Part shown: positions 29,992 through 41,477 of the stretch, in pieces
How the letters are laid out: each line of letters opens with the position of its first letter
Position numbering within the stretch: position 1 is the stretch's first letter
Assembly (NCBI RefSeq): GCF_003073475.1
Contig: NZ_CP029033.1
Span: 310,001 to 374,000 of the forward strand
DNA length: 64,000 bases
Direction: 5' to 3'
Source of the DNA: Actinobaculum sp. 313
Lineage (GTDB): Bacteria > Actinomycetota > Actinomycetes > Actinomycetales > Actinomycetaceae
The notes under the pieces: model-generated
The model's database searches: none
What the model saw: only the letters and a program-made list of their open reading frames with translations
What the model was told of the DNA's origin: nothing
Made by a program: the position numbers and the translations under genes

Positions 29992-30076
29992 CGGAGGATG
30001 GGGGATTCGAACCCCCGAGGGCTTGCACCCAACACGCTTTCCAAGCGTGCGCCATAGGCCACTAGGCGAATCCTCC
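29992..30076 (-). tRNA. tRNA-Ser (anticodon GGA)
   Basis: On the minus strand the acceptor GGAGGAT (from 30076) pairs with ATCCTCC ending at 29993. A long variable arm typical of class II tRNAs is present, the anticodon loop is TTGGAAA with anticodon GGA (plus strand TCC, 30040-30042), and the T loop TTCGAAT is intact. The total length is about 85 bases. Confidence 0.95.
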
Positions 30077-30307
30077 TGGCGCGTCAACACGCCCTATAAG
30101 GTTAGCGGATGCGACGGCCGGGCGCGAGTTCAGCCGGTGAGATAACTGTCTCGCTTCCTACGCTTCACGTCTCTGCGGGCCTGGATCCTTGTTTGATGGT
30201 CTGTTAGCGGGAAACGGGCTCGTTCGGCGGGCGACGCCCCATTCTGGGGTCAACCGCGGCCCGTGCCATTCTCGCGGCTTGCAGGGATGCCGGGGCGTGC
30301 ACGCTCC

Positions 30308-30886
30308 TCAGTTGGCGAGGCCCTCAATGACTTCCGCGCGTGGAAGCTTGGTGAGCAGTTCGCCCGGCACGGCCAACTTCGAGGTACGCAGGCCTGAACC
30401 GATGACGCAGAATCCTTCCGCGACACGTGTGTCGATGAGTAGTCGCCAATTCTCGGGAATACCAACCGGCGTGATTCCTCCGTACTCCATCCCCGATGCG
30501 GCGACAGCGCGCTCCTGCGGCCAGAATGAGCACTTGCGCACGTTGAGCGTCTTCTTGATGACGTGATTGACGTCGGCATTCGTCGTCGCGCGGATAACAG
30601 ATGCCGCAACCCTTTCCTCGCCCTCCCTCTTGCCTGCCACGAGGATGCAGTTGCACGAGAGGTAGATGCCCATCTCGTAGTGCTCCGTCATGGCTTCGGT
30701 ATCGGCGTATGCCGGATCAATGCCACACACGAGGGCCCGCGCGGCAAGCTCCGGCTCCTGCGCTGCCACTTCCCGTAGCCCATCAGCAACCGGCGTAGCT
30801 AGAAGATGAAGATTGTCCAGTGCGCTCACCCAGTGAGCGGTTCCCATCCCGTTGATCTCGTCCACAATGCTCATGCCGCCCACCAT
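30308..30886 (-). CDS. YbaK/EbsC (aminoacyl-tRNA deacylase-like) domain protein
   Basis: A 192-residue protein starting at ATG 30886 (or ATG 30874, four codons in). The family blocks seen are a conserved Lys in NCILVAGKREGE, SVIRATTNADVNHVIKKTLN and the Gly-rich MEYGGITPVGIP followed by IDTRVAE and GSGLRTSKLA. The fold hydrolyses mischarged tRNA such as Cys- or Ala-tRNA-Pro; it is close to the ProRS editing insertion. The exact specificity is not determined by sequence. It is a single gene, divergent from ffs/dnaX. Confidence 0.85.
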   Translation of the reverse strand: MVGGMSIVDEINGMGTAHWVSALDNLHLLATPVADGLREVAAQEPELAARALVCGIDPAYADTEAMTEHYEMGIYLSCNCILVAGKREGEERVAASVIRATTNADVNHVIKKTLNVRKCSFWPQERAVAASGMEYGGITPVGIPENWRLLIDTRVAEGFCVIGSGLRTSKLAVPGELLTKLPRAEVIEGLAN

Positions 30887-31341
30887 AGAACGTGGAATGA
30901 ACGGATGGAAGGATGCGTCCGACTTGTGGCACCTTTGTCACCCGGCATCCTCAGCGTTATTCGAAGGTGATCCCAGGGCGTTGTCTGGCTGTTAATCCGG
31001 CGTTTGAGGTTCAGGCGGTCCTATGGGAGTTCCGGCCGAATGACGTTGTGTCGCACCGAATGTACAAAGGCCACGGTCCGCACTCCACGGTTCGGGCTCC
31101 AGGCCAAACAGCTTCAGTCAACTGAGTACTCGGCTCGGTATTGAGTTTGTGGTGCACGGTGGGAGAGGAAGTCGTGATATCGCCTATGGTGAACCGTGCC
31201 ATTGCACGCGCCGCCCGTGGAAGGGAGGAAGAAGCTCCCGCTCGGCGGGAGACTCCCGTAGGCTCACCAAACGTTGGTGACACTATCCGTTTGCTCGGTC
31301 AGGGTTTGGTCTCGGCGCTTCGGTGACGTAAGCTAGGCAAA
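30887..31341. other. divergent intergenic region upstream of ffs
   Basis: These 455 bases contain no firmly supported gene. A short plus-strand frame ending at 31326 (possible starts at 31162 or 31186, about 46-55 residues, 'NRAIARAARGREEE') has a weak GAGAGG upstream but no recognised homology, so it is not called. Confidence 0.35.
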
Positions 31342-31429
31342 GACTCCCCACGCGGCGTTATCTTGCAAAACTCCCCCAGGGCTGGAAGGCAGCAAGGGTA
31401 TGCGGGCTCTGACGGGTGCGTGGGGAGTC
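31342..31429 (+). ncRNA. ffs: signal recognition particle RNA (4.5S type)
   Basis: Terminal arms GACTCCCCACGC (31342-31353) and GCGTGGGGAGTC (31418-31429) are perfectly complementary. The loop region carries the conserved SRP domain IV core: AGGGCTGGAAGGCAGCAAGG, with the GGAA tetraloop flanked by the asymmetric loops that bind Ffh. A TTTT run follows at 31435. The position directly upstream of dnaX is usual in actinobacteria. The RNA works with Ffh and FtsY in cotranslational membrane targeting. Confidence 0.93.
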
Positions 31430-31564
31430 CTCGCTTTTCCGAGTGGCTGCCCTTCCACACCGCTTTTCTCAAGCATGCCGTCCGATATCGGGGTACCTGC
31501 CAGCCATGTTCATTCGCATCGAATGACGCGCGAATGTGACGGTGCCTACCCGTACACTGGTGGG

Positions 31565-34500
31565 GTGAGCACGGCACTGTATCGGCGTTATCGCCCGCAG
31601 ACTTTCCAGGACGTGATTGGTCAAGAGCAGGTTTCTAAACCGATCATGGCGGCATTGCGTGCCGGAAGAACGGCGCACGCCTACCTTTTCTCGGGTCCGC
31701 GTGGTTGCGGGAAGACGACCTCGGCCCGTATTCTCGCGCGTTGTTTGAACTGTGCCCAGGCGCCAACCGATACTCCCTGTGGGGAATGCGAGTCATGCCG
31801 TGAACTCTCCCGCGAAGGCTCGGGGTCGCTTGATGTGGTCGAAATGGACGCGGCGAGTCATGGCGGCGTGGATGATGCACGCGACCTCATTGAGCGTGCA
31901 TCCTTCGCTCCGGCTCGTGATCGGTACAAGATTTTCATTATCGACGAGGCTCATATGGTGTCGAACCAGGGCTTCAACGCGCTGCTTAAGTTGGTCGAGG
32001 AACCACCCGAGCATGTGAAGTTCATCTTTGCCACCACGGAGCCGGAGAAGGTGATCGGAACGATCCGTTCCCGCACACATCACTATCCGTTCCGCCTAGT
32101 GCCTCCGGAGACGTTAGAGCACTACCTCGCTCAGATCTGCGAGGAAGAAGGGGTCCACATCGGAGCCGGGGTTCTGCCGTTGGTTGTGCGAGCAGGCGGT
32201 GGATCCGTACGCGATTCCCTGTCTGTATTGGACCAGCTCATGGGTGGAGCCGACGGCGATTCGATTGAGTATGCCGATGCTATTGCGCTGCTGGGATATA
32301 CGGATGCTGCGCTTCTCGACGACGCCGTCGAGGCACTTGCCGCCAGCGACGGTGCGACCTTGTTCTCGGTTGTTGACCGGGTCGTACAGTCCGGGCATGA
32401 CCCACGTCGTTTCGTGGAGGATTTGCTGCAACGCCTGCGGGATCTGACGGTGATAAGTCTGGCGGGGGAGGCAGCTTCCGCTGTGCTTGACTCCTTGCCC
32501 GGTGATCAATTCGAACGCATGGTTCGCCAAGCGGAGCATGTGGGAGGTCGGCGCGCATCTCGTAGCGCCGATCTCACCAATGAGGCTCTTAATTTGATGG
32601 TCGGTGCCACATCGCCTCGTCTGCAGTTGGAGTTGCTGTGTGCGCGGTTGCTGCTGCCGGAGACGACGGCGTCTGTCGCTCCTGCAGGGGCTGAAACGCC
32701 GAAGAGCGATGCCGACCACGCGGCATCGAGCGCACCGGCCTCCCGGCCGTCGCGTCCAGTCAGTGCGCGGCATCCGGGCGGTGGACAGGGCCAGGCAGGT
32801 CCATCGCACGGCGGAGTACCGCGTGCCAGTGGTCCCGCACAGCCGGGAGCACGCGTGTCACCCGCTTGGGCGGCTGCGGCCGAGCCGGAAGTCCCACGCG
32901 AGGATGTCGCGGCTGCTGATGGCGGAGGCGGTCGAAGCGATGAGCCACAGGCCAGCAGTACAAGCGCTGAAACGCCGATAACAGGTGAAGTTGCCATTTC
33001 GGAGGCCGAGCCCGCAACGCCTACGACGTCGGTAACGGCCGCGGCGCCATCGCCGGAGCCCGCGGGAGGTGCAGAGTCGGCCCTGCCGCAGAATGCCGCC
33101 TTGGTCCGGCAGCGCTGGGATGAAATCGTCACGGCCGTGCAGCAGAACTCACGGTCCACTGCGGCACTGATCCAAACCAACGCACAAATCGGTGGCTTGG
33201 CGAATGGCACGCTCACATTGTTCTTCCAAACCGCGGGGTTGGCGACGACGTTTAACGAACGTGGCGACCACGCTCCTCGCGTGGCGAGAGCACTCAACGA
33301 CGTCCTTGGTCTGAATGTTCAAGTACGGGCGGAGGTCGGCGGGGCGATGCCCCAAAAGCACCGGCCGTCCCTAGCCGGACGGCACCGGCCAGCAACGCCC
33401 CATCTGTCGGCGTGATTCCTCCGGCACAGGCTGGCCAGCCCGAGGCATACGGGCAGTCATCGGGCGACGTGTCGGCAAACACCACGGGTGACGGTCCGGC
33501 CGGGGCGGCGCCTGACCTTGCAGCACGGGCGCAGGAGCACGTGCCGACCGCAGATGCCGGAGCGACTGCGAGGGGTACCGAGGGTGATGAGCCCCGAACG
33601 GGATCCGGAGACGGGTCGACCGGGAGTCCGGCCCGTGGGAACGAGCCGGCGCCCACATCTGATAGCCAGGTTGGACCAGTGGCAAATCGCCAGGCAGAAC
33701 CGGCATCTCGTGGCAATTGGGAACCGGCATCTCCTGGTAGTGCGGTTCCGGCACCTGATGCTGCGGCGGTCTCGACGCCCCGCAGTAAGCCGCAGCCGAC
33801 ATCCGAAAACGAACGGGCGATATCCGAAACCGAACGGCGACCGGCATCTGATAGCGATGACACGGTGGGCACTACGGGTGGGAACGCTGCGGTGCCGGAC
33901 CCGGCTGGCGTACTGGGTCCCTTGGTCGACGAGGTCGTGGAGGCAACCGCATCACGCGGCACTGAGAAGGCGAGTGATGAGGCGGGCGCCTCCGCTGCAA
34001 CGTCTGCGCAGGCCGGCATGGACGTAACATTTGCACCAGGTAGCACCAGCTCCGCGCGCACGGACGATGCCGTGTGGGATACGGAAGCGACAGGAGCCGA
34101 TCTCCACATCAGCTCCGCGCGCACGGACGATGCCGAGGAGCCCTTCTATGCACAGCGGATGCCAACGCTGCCACCGCGTCCGCCGTCGTCAGATGGGCCG
34201 AGAGCATCGGCGAGTGTAACGGAGGCACAGTCCGATGGGCCGCAGAAGCCGCCGTCGGGTGCACCGCAAACAACGTCGGCCGCACGAACGGCCACAGGCG
34301 ATGGCACCCACTATGCGCCAGAAGCGCCGCATGGCTTCACCGTGCGAGAGTCTGGCGATGCTCAAGATGGCTCCGTTGGGGATCGCGGCGCGCCCAGTAG
34401 CGATGCAGGGCAGACGGTTGGGAACCAGGCACAACCCGTCATTCCCCGCATGCCGACGCCCCCGCCGCGCGGCGCTCGTGGGGGTGGCCAATCGTTCATG

Positions 34501-34704
34501 TCGCGTGTCCTCGCGGAGCATGGCGGTCAGACGCCGCCTCCGCCACCCGTGCCGGAAATGGCCGAGGAACTCCCCGAAGACGACCAGGTGAGTCCCGATG
34601 ATCCAACCGTGGCGCAATCTGATCTGGTCGGTCTGGAGGTTGTTCTCTCCACCTTTAATGGCACAGTGATTGAAGAGAAGCCCGTGGAAGGCGGAGGTGC
34701 GTAA
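31565..34704 (+). CDS. dnaX: DNA polymerase III gamma/tau subunit, one frameshift
   Basis: The start is GTG 31565 (STALYRRYRPQTFQD). Walker A is GPRGCGKTTS, the zinc module runs from CLNC to CGECESC, Walker B is FIIDEAHM and the sensor/arginine-finger region EEPPEHVKFIFATTEPEKV. The first frame stops at 33415. The C-terminal part continues in the -1 frame to 34704, ending SDLVGLEVVLSTFNGTVIEEKP, the conserved actinobacterial DnaX terminus. Adding one G to the run near 33340-33344 joins VGG to GDAPKAPAVPS. The corrected length is about 1,046 residues; more than 450 of them are a Pro/Ala/Asp-rich linker with short repeats (SSARTDDA occurs twice, 63 bases apart). Confidence 0.9.
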
Positions 34705-35502
34705 ATGGCAGGTGTTTACGATGGCGCGGTCCAAGAGTTGATCGACGAGCTGGGGCGCTTACCCGGTGTTGGCCCGAAGAGTGCACAGCGTATTGCCTTC
34801 CACATTCTTGAGGAGGATCAGACGGATGTGGAGTCGCTTGCCCAGGCCATCCTGCGCGTGAAGGAACGTGTCCGTTTCTGCGAGGTCTGCGGCAATGTGA
34901 CCGAGGAGCAGATCTGCTCGATTTGTGCGGATACGCGCAGGCTCGACTCCGTGATCTGCGTTGTCGAGGAGGCACGAGACATCGTTGCCATTGAGCGAAC
35001 CCGTGAATTCCGCGGTCGATATCACGTGCTAGGCGGCTCGATCAACCCGATTCAAGGAATCGGGCCGGAGGATCTGCGCATTAGAGAGCTGCTGGCGCGC
35101 CTGGGAGACGGGGCGGTGACCGAGGTCATCCTCGCCATGGATCCGAATATCGAGGGTGAAGCCACCGCCGCCTACCTGCTGCGCATTCTGGTTCCGCTAG
35201 GGGTAGCCGTCTCTCGGCTCGCCTCTGGTCTCCCGGTTGGGGGCGACTTGGAGTACGCCGACGAAATCACACTGTCCCGCGCTTTTGAAGGCCGTCAACG
35301 TGTTCATACCCCGACCCCGCAGGGTGCTCCCGAGGGGTCGCAAGGGGGCGCAGCGTCAGTGCCCCAAAGGCCTGTGTCGTCAACGTCGCAAGGCTCCACA
35401 CTGCCGCTGCCTGGCCGGGCAGCACAGGCCCCGGAGCGACCAGTACCACGGGCACTAGACGGTCCGTCGGCGCAAGGCCCGGCACCCCAACTCTCGGAAT
35501 GA
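34705..35502 (+). CDS. recR: recombination protein RecR with C-terminal extension
   Basis: ATG 34705 directly follows the dnaX stop. The protein has a helix-hairpin-helix ([15 protein letters not shown]), a C4 zinc finger ([16 protein letters not shown]) and a Toprim domain ([25 protein letters not shown]). It works with RecF/RecO in recombinational repair. The normal end ([11 protein letters not shown]) is reached near residue 200, but the frame goes on for about 65 low-complexity Pro/Gln/Ser residues to 35502. Related Pro-rich codons recur after the stop. Whether the extension is real or due to a lost stop is open. dnaX-recR order is widely conserved. Confidence 0.9.
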   Translation: MAGVYDGAVQELIDELGRLPGVGPKSAQRIAFHILEEDQTDVESLAQAILRVKERVRFCEVCGNVTEEQICSICADTRRLDSVICVVEEARDIVAIERTREFRGRYHVLGGSINPIQGIGPEDLRIRELLARLGDGAVTEVILAMDPNIEGEATAAYLLRILVPLGVAVSRLASGLPVGGDLEYADEITLSRAFEGRQRVHTPTPQGAPEGSQGGAASVPQRPVSSTSQGSTLPLPGRAAQAPERPVPRALDGPSAQGPAPQLSE

Positions 35503-35653
35503 CCGGCACGCTAACTCCTGGAGCGACCAGTACCACAACTCCCGGACGGAGCAATGCCTCGGATTCGCAGTGAGTTGCTGTCCACCGCTCGGCGGCAGAT
35601 GCGCCACTCGGCCCGCATCGGTACGATTAGTCCGTCAAATTAAGGAGAACGAC

Positions 35654-37962
<2,309 letters not shown>

Positions 37963-38226
37963 CTCGCCGGGACGCTGACTGAAACCGGTGGCTCACGATT
38001 CACGGTGTACTTGTACGGCCGGTTGAGGCGTATGCCCTTCATACAGATCGACGCAAGTGCCTTCGATGCCGATGGCTCGTCCGAAGTGAGATGTGATCGC
38101 CGTCCGATTATGGCGTGGACAGGGTTGCCGAGTGACTCGGTGCCGCCATCGGGCATTCGCGGCCGGTGGTTTGCTAGCGATTGGGTAAGTCGAGGCCAGA
38201 GCCGTGTCAGTAGATCTCGTCGCTGT

Positions 38227-39462
38227 TCAGCCCTCGAGCTCTTCGGTGTCCATGCCGATGTAGGAGCGCTCGTCGCGGCGATGTCGCAACACATTGTCGA
38301 TGAAGGAGCAGATGGCCTCATCCAGCGGAATGTCCTTGTGGGCCTTCTCGGAGATGAACCAACGGTGATCGAGAAGCTGGTGGAAGATCTCGGCCGGCTC
38401 CAGCTTCCCGCTGAGTTCGCGCGGCACGCGGCTAACGGCATGCTCGAAAACGTTTGTCAGCCAATCGTGCGCAACCAGTGATAAGGGCGCGTCGCTCTGC
38501 CCGGTGATGGCGCGATATTGTTCCATGTCATGCATCATGCGCCTGGCCTGGTTCTCCTCGACGTCCATGCCGGTCAGCCGCATAATCTGACGCGAGAAAT
38601 GGCCGGCGTCGACAACCATGGGCTGGATGGAGATATGTGCTCCTTCCAGATCGGTGACCATGGAGAGCTCGCTGACATCAAATCCGAGATCGTTGAGGCG
38701 TTTGACACGATCATTGACTCTCCAGCGCTCGTCAAGCCCGAATGAAGTCTCCTTCGTCAGTTCGCCCCATAGCTCTTCGTAGCGTTGGACGAAGGCGTTA
38801 CCGATCTCCACCGTGTCGACCTCTTCGGGGAGTATTCCACCCGCCTGCAGATCCATGAGTTCTCCGATGATATTCGTGCGGGCGACGTCGATATCGTAGA
38901 GTCGCATGCCTTCGGAGAGCTCATCGTACATTTCGCCGGTTTCTGCGTCGACGAGGTAAGCGGCGAACTCTCCGGCGTCGCGGCGAAACAGAGTGTTCGA
39001 GAGCGAAACGTCACCCCAGAAGAAGCCGAGGAGGTGCAGACGAACCATCAGTACGGTCAGGGCATCGATGAGACGCCCGACGGTGGCGGGGCGCTGGTGC
39101 CTGCCGAATACGGCGCGGTAGGGCAGCGAGTAGGAAAGATGCTCTGTGACTAGAGCCGGGTTGAGCGGTTCGCCCTGTGGTGTCACTCGGCCGGTGATAA
39201 CCGCAATTGGCTCGACGGCGGGTGCATCGACGCGGATGAGATTACGCAGCATCTCATACTCGTGATACGCGACTTTCTCGCCTATTTCCTTGACGGCGAT
39301 GACGCGGCCCCCCAAATGGACGAAGCGTACCACGTGACGTGAAATACCGCGGGGGAGTGCGGCCACGATATCGTCGGGCCAGGTGTCCAACGGCAACTGC
39401 CAGGGAAGGTCGAGTAGCTCGGGATTAACGCGCGCGGCTGTAATCTGAAGCGAATGTGCCAT
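38227..39462 (-). CDS. DUF4032 protein with kinase-like (LPS-kinase/RIO-like) fold
   Basis: The start is ATG 39462 (MAHSLQITAARVNPELLDLPW). The N-terminal two thirds look like an atypical kinase: VIAVKEIG with a likely ATP-binding Lys, HLLGFFWGDVSLSNTLF as an HxD-like catalytic loop (here WGD) and AYLVDAETGEMY as the metal-binding Asp. The C-terminal part (NQARRMMHDMEQYR ... DHRWFISEKAHKDI) matches DUF4032. The family is common in Actinobacteria; its substrate is unknown. It lies downstream of the MsiK gene on the same strand with a 330-base gap. Confidence 0.82.
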   Translation of the reverse strand: MAHSLQITAARVNPELLDLPWQLPLDTWPDDIVAALPRGISRHVVRFVHLGGRVIAVKEIGEKVAYHEYEMLRNLIRVDAPAVEPIAVITGRVTPQGEPLNPALVTEHLSYSLPYRAVFGRHQRPATVGRLIDALTVLMVRLHLLGFFWGDVSLSNTLFRRDAGEFAAYLVDAETGEMYDELSEGMRLYDIDVARTNIIGELMDLQAGGILPEEVDTVEIGNAFVQRYEELWGELTKETSFGLDERWRVNDRVKRLNDLGFDVSELSMVTDLEGAHISIQPMVVDAGHFSRQIMRLTGMDVEENQARRMMHDMEQYRAITGQSDAPLSLVAHDWLTNVFEHAVSRVPRELSGKLEPAEIFHQLLDHRWFISEKAHKDIPLDEAICSFIDNVLRHRRDERSYIGMDTEELEG

Positions 39463-39672
39463 CTCTCTAAGAATCCTCGGCCCGGGTAGCGGAAGTAGTT
39501 CTCGGTGACCGCGTGCACACACCGCTCGAGGCGTGTGCTGCCGAGTACTTTGGCGCAGCGGGACGCCGCCCTGCCGCATCTGGCCTACTCTCGGACCTTG
39601 TCATGTCACCTCGAAGAACATTATGCACGTCGCACGGCCAACGCGCATTTGCAGGTGCCCTTGCATGGCGAA

Positions 39673-39719
39673 CTTCCTTCCGGCCCGTTCACGTGGGCGG
39701 CGAACCAGCCGGAAGGAAG
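39673..39719 (-). terminator. hairpin downstream of the MsiK-type gene
   Basis: CTTCCTTCCGG (39673-39683) pairs perfectly with CCGGAAGGAAG (39709-39719), and the loop can fold further (GTTC/GAAC). No T run follows on the minus strand, so it is a weaker candidate terminator or attenuator in the 39463-39792 gap. Confidence 0.45.
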
Positions 39720-39792
39720 CACTTAGCACTGTGAGTTGGCTGGCGCTTGCCGATACTGTTTGATCAGCACTGGCAGACGCGCTCTTGCGCCA

Positions 39793-40947
39793 TCAGGAGC
39801 CGAGGCGCTTGCCGCTGGCAGCGGCGAAGAAATGAACGCGTTCGATCTCCGGCACCAGGTTGATAACATCACCCGGTTCAGGCACGCGGTCCGGATCAAT
39901 ACGCACCGTCACCTGATCGGAGCCATCTCCGGAGCCGAACTTCTCCGTCTCCGCATCCGATCCAGCGATCTTCCCGTAGACGTATGCATCGGAGCCGAGC
40001 GACTCGACGAAGCTGACCTCGAGCGGGAGTATGGACTGGCCCGAAGATGCGCTTGTCTCAACAGTGGAGCCTCCGGTTGTCCAACCGAAGGACTCCGGAC
40101 GCATACCCAGGATGATCTGGTCGCCGTCGTCCGGGGATACCTGCGAGAGAACATTCGTCGGCAGGTCCACACGCGCGTTGCCGTGGACGGCTTGCGTGCC
40201 CGAAATGGTCCACTTGCCAAGGTTCATGGCGGGAGAGCCGATAAATCCGGCGACGAAGGCATTCTCGGGGCGCGCGTACATATCCTTGGGAGTGCCGACT
40301 TGCTGCAGCAGTCCGTCTTTGAGAACGGCGATACGATCTCCCATGGTCAGTGCCTCGGTCTGATCGTGCGTCACATAGACGGTGGTGATGCCGAGTCGGC
40401 GTTGCAGGGAGGCGATCTGCGTACGTGTCTGCACGCGAAGCTTTGCGTCAAGGTTAGAGAGCGGCTCGTCCATGAGGAACACATGTGGTTCGCGTACGAT
40501 GGCGCGGCCCATGGCAACGCGCTGCCGCTGACCGCCGGACAGGGCCTTCGGCTTGCGGTCCAGATAGGGTTCCAGGTCAAGGATGCGTGCCGCTTCTTCG
40601 ACGCGATCACGAATCACGTCCTTGGGCTCGCCGGCGATTTTCAGAGCGAATCCCATGTTCTGCGCAACGGTCATATGCGGATAGAGCGCATAGTTCTGGA
40701 ACACCATCGCGATGTCGCGATCCTTGGAAGGAACGTCGGTAACATCGCGATCACCGATCAGGATGCGGCCGTAGTTGACCTCTTCGAGGCCGGCCAGCAT
40801 CCGTAGCGACGTCGACTTTCCGCATCCTGACGGGCCGACGAGGACGAGAAACTCGCCGTCTTCGATGTCCAGCGAAAGCTGGTCCACTGCAGGTTTATCC
40901 GATCCAGGGTAGATGCGGGTTGCTTGATCAAAGGTTACGGTTGCCAT
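39793..40947 (-). CDS. msiK: carbohydrate ABC importer ATPase, MsiK/UgpC/MalK type
   Basis: A 384-residue protein from ATG 40947. Walker [11 protein letters not shown]-loop [12 protein letters not shown], signature [14 protein letters not shown], Walker [14 protein letters not shown] and the switch His in VYVTHDQ are all present. A C-terminal TOBE/MalK regulatory domain contains LGMRPESF and [13 protein letters not shown]. No permease or binding protein is nearby, which fits the actinobacterial MsiK pattern where one ATPase energises several sugar importers encoded elsewhere. The symbol is by family resemblance. Confidence 0.9.
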   Translation of the reverse strand: MATVTFDQATRIYPGSDKPAVDQLSLDIEDGEFLVLVGPSGCGKSTSLRMLAGLEEVNYGRILIGDRDVTDVPSKDRDIAMVFQNYALYPHMTVAQNMGFALKIAGEPKDVIRDRVEEAARILDLEPYLDRKPKALSGGQRQRVAMGRAIVREPHVFLMDEPLSNLDAKLRVQTRTQIASLQRRLGITTVYVTHDQTEALTMGDRIAVLKDGLLQQVGTPKDMYARPENAFVAGFIGSPAMNLGKWTISGTQAVHGNARVDLPTNVLSQVSPDDGDQIILGMRPESFGWTTGGSTVETSASSGQSILPLEVSFVESLGSDAYVYGKIAGSDAETEKFGSGDGSDQVTVRIDPDRVPEPGDVINLVPEIERVHFFAAASGKRLGS

Positions 40948-41054
40948 TTGTCATGGTCCCTTCACCGGCAGGTACGTGCCGGACGATCCGAGTGAAAGGT
41001 GCCGAGTACGTGTCGACTCTGACACGGCCCACCATCTGGGTGAACCGAGACTCA

Positions 41055-41116
41055 TTGTTACATAGCAGGCAAGGGATTTCCAACTTTTGCAGATCGTTTG
41101 CAGTTTGTTGCGCAAC
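41055..41116 (-). promoter_or_regulatory. putative msiK promoter and upstream palindrome
   Basis: On the minus strand TTGGAA (41083-41078) and TAACAA (41060-41055) are separated by 17 bases, about 110 bases before the msiK start. A perfect 10-base palindrome GTTGCGCAAC lies at 41107-41116 and the heptamer TTTGCAG occurs twice nearby, possible sites for a sugar-responsive regulator. The rest of the 40948-41477 gap shows nothing clear. Confidence 0.45.
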
Positions 41117-41477
41117 GCTCGTCAGGCCTTGGCGGGGGTGCTTGTACGTGGTGCGGGCGGGGAGAAACCGCTTGCCAGGCGCGGATTAATGCCGAAAACG
41201 ACGAGCCTTCGCAAGAGTTACCGCAGGTCAGTGTTGTTTTCGTCACAATCGGTCGTTCTGGTGACGCGTCATGGTGGTGACACATCATGTTTGCCCGTGG
41301 CGGAAATGGTGCGGACGGCCTCGGCAACCGCGACATCCATACGCATGGTGTTCGCGGGCGACGGAAATGGTGGCGGCGCGCGGTTGGTGCCGACATGTAG
41401 TTCGGTGCCGGTGAGAAGACTGCAACGGTAACTATGATCTCGACAACACGGCTGTGAGGAGTTCTCCCCAGCTGTCA

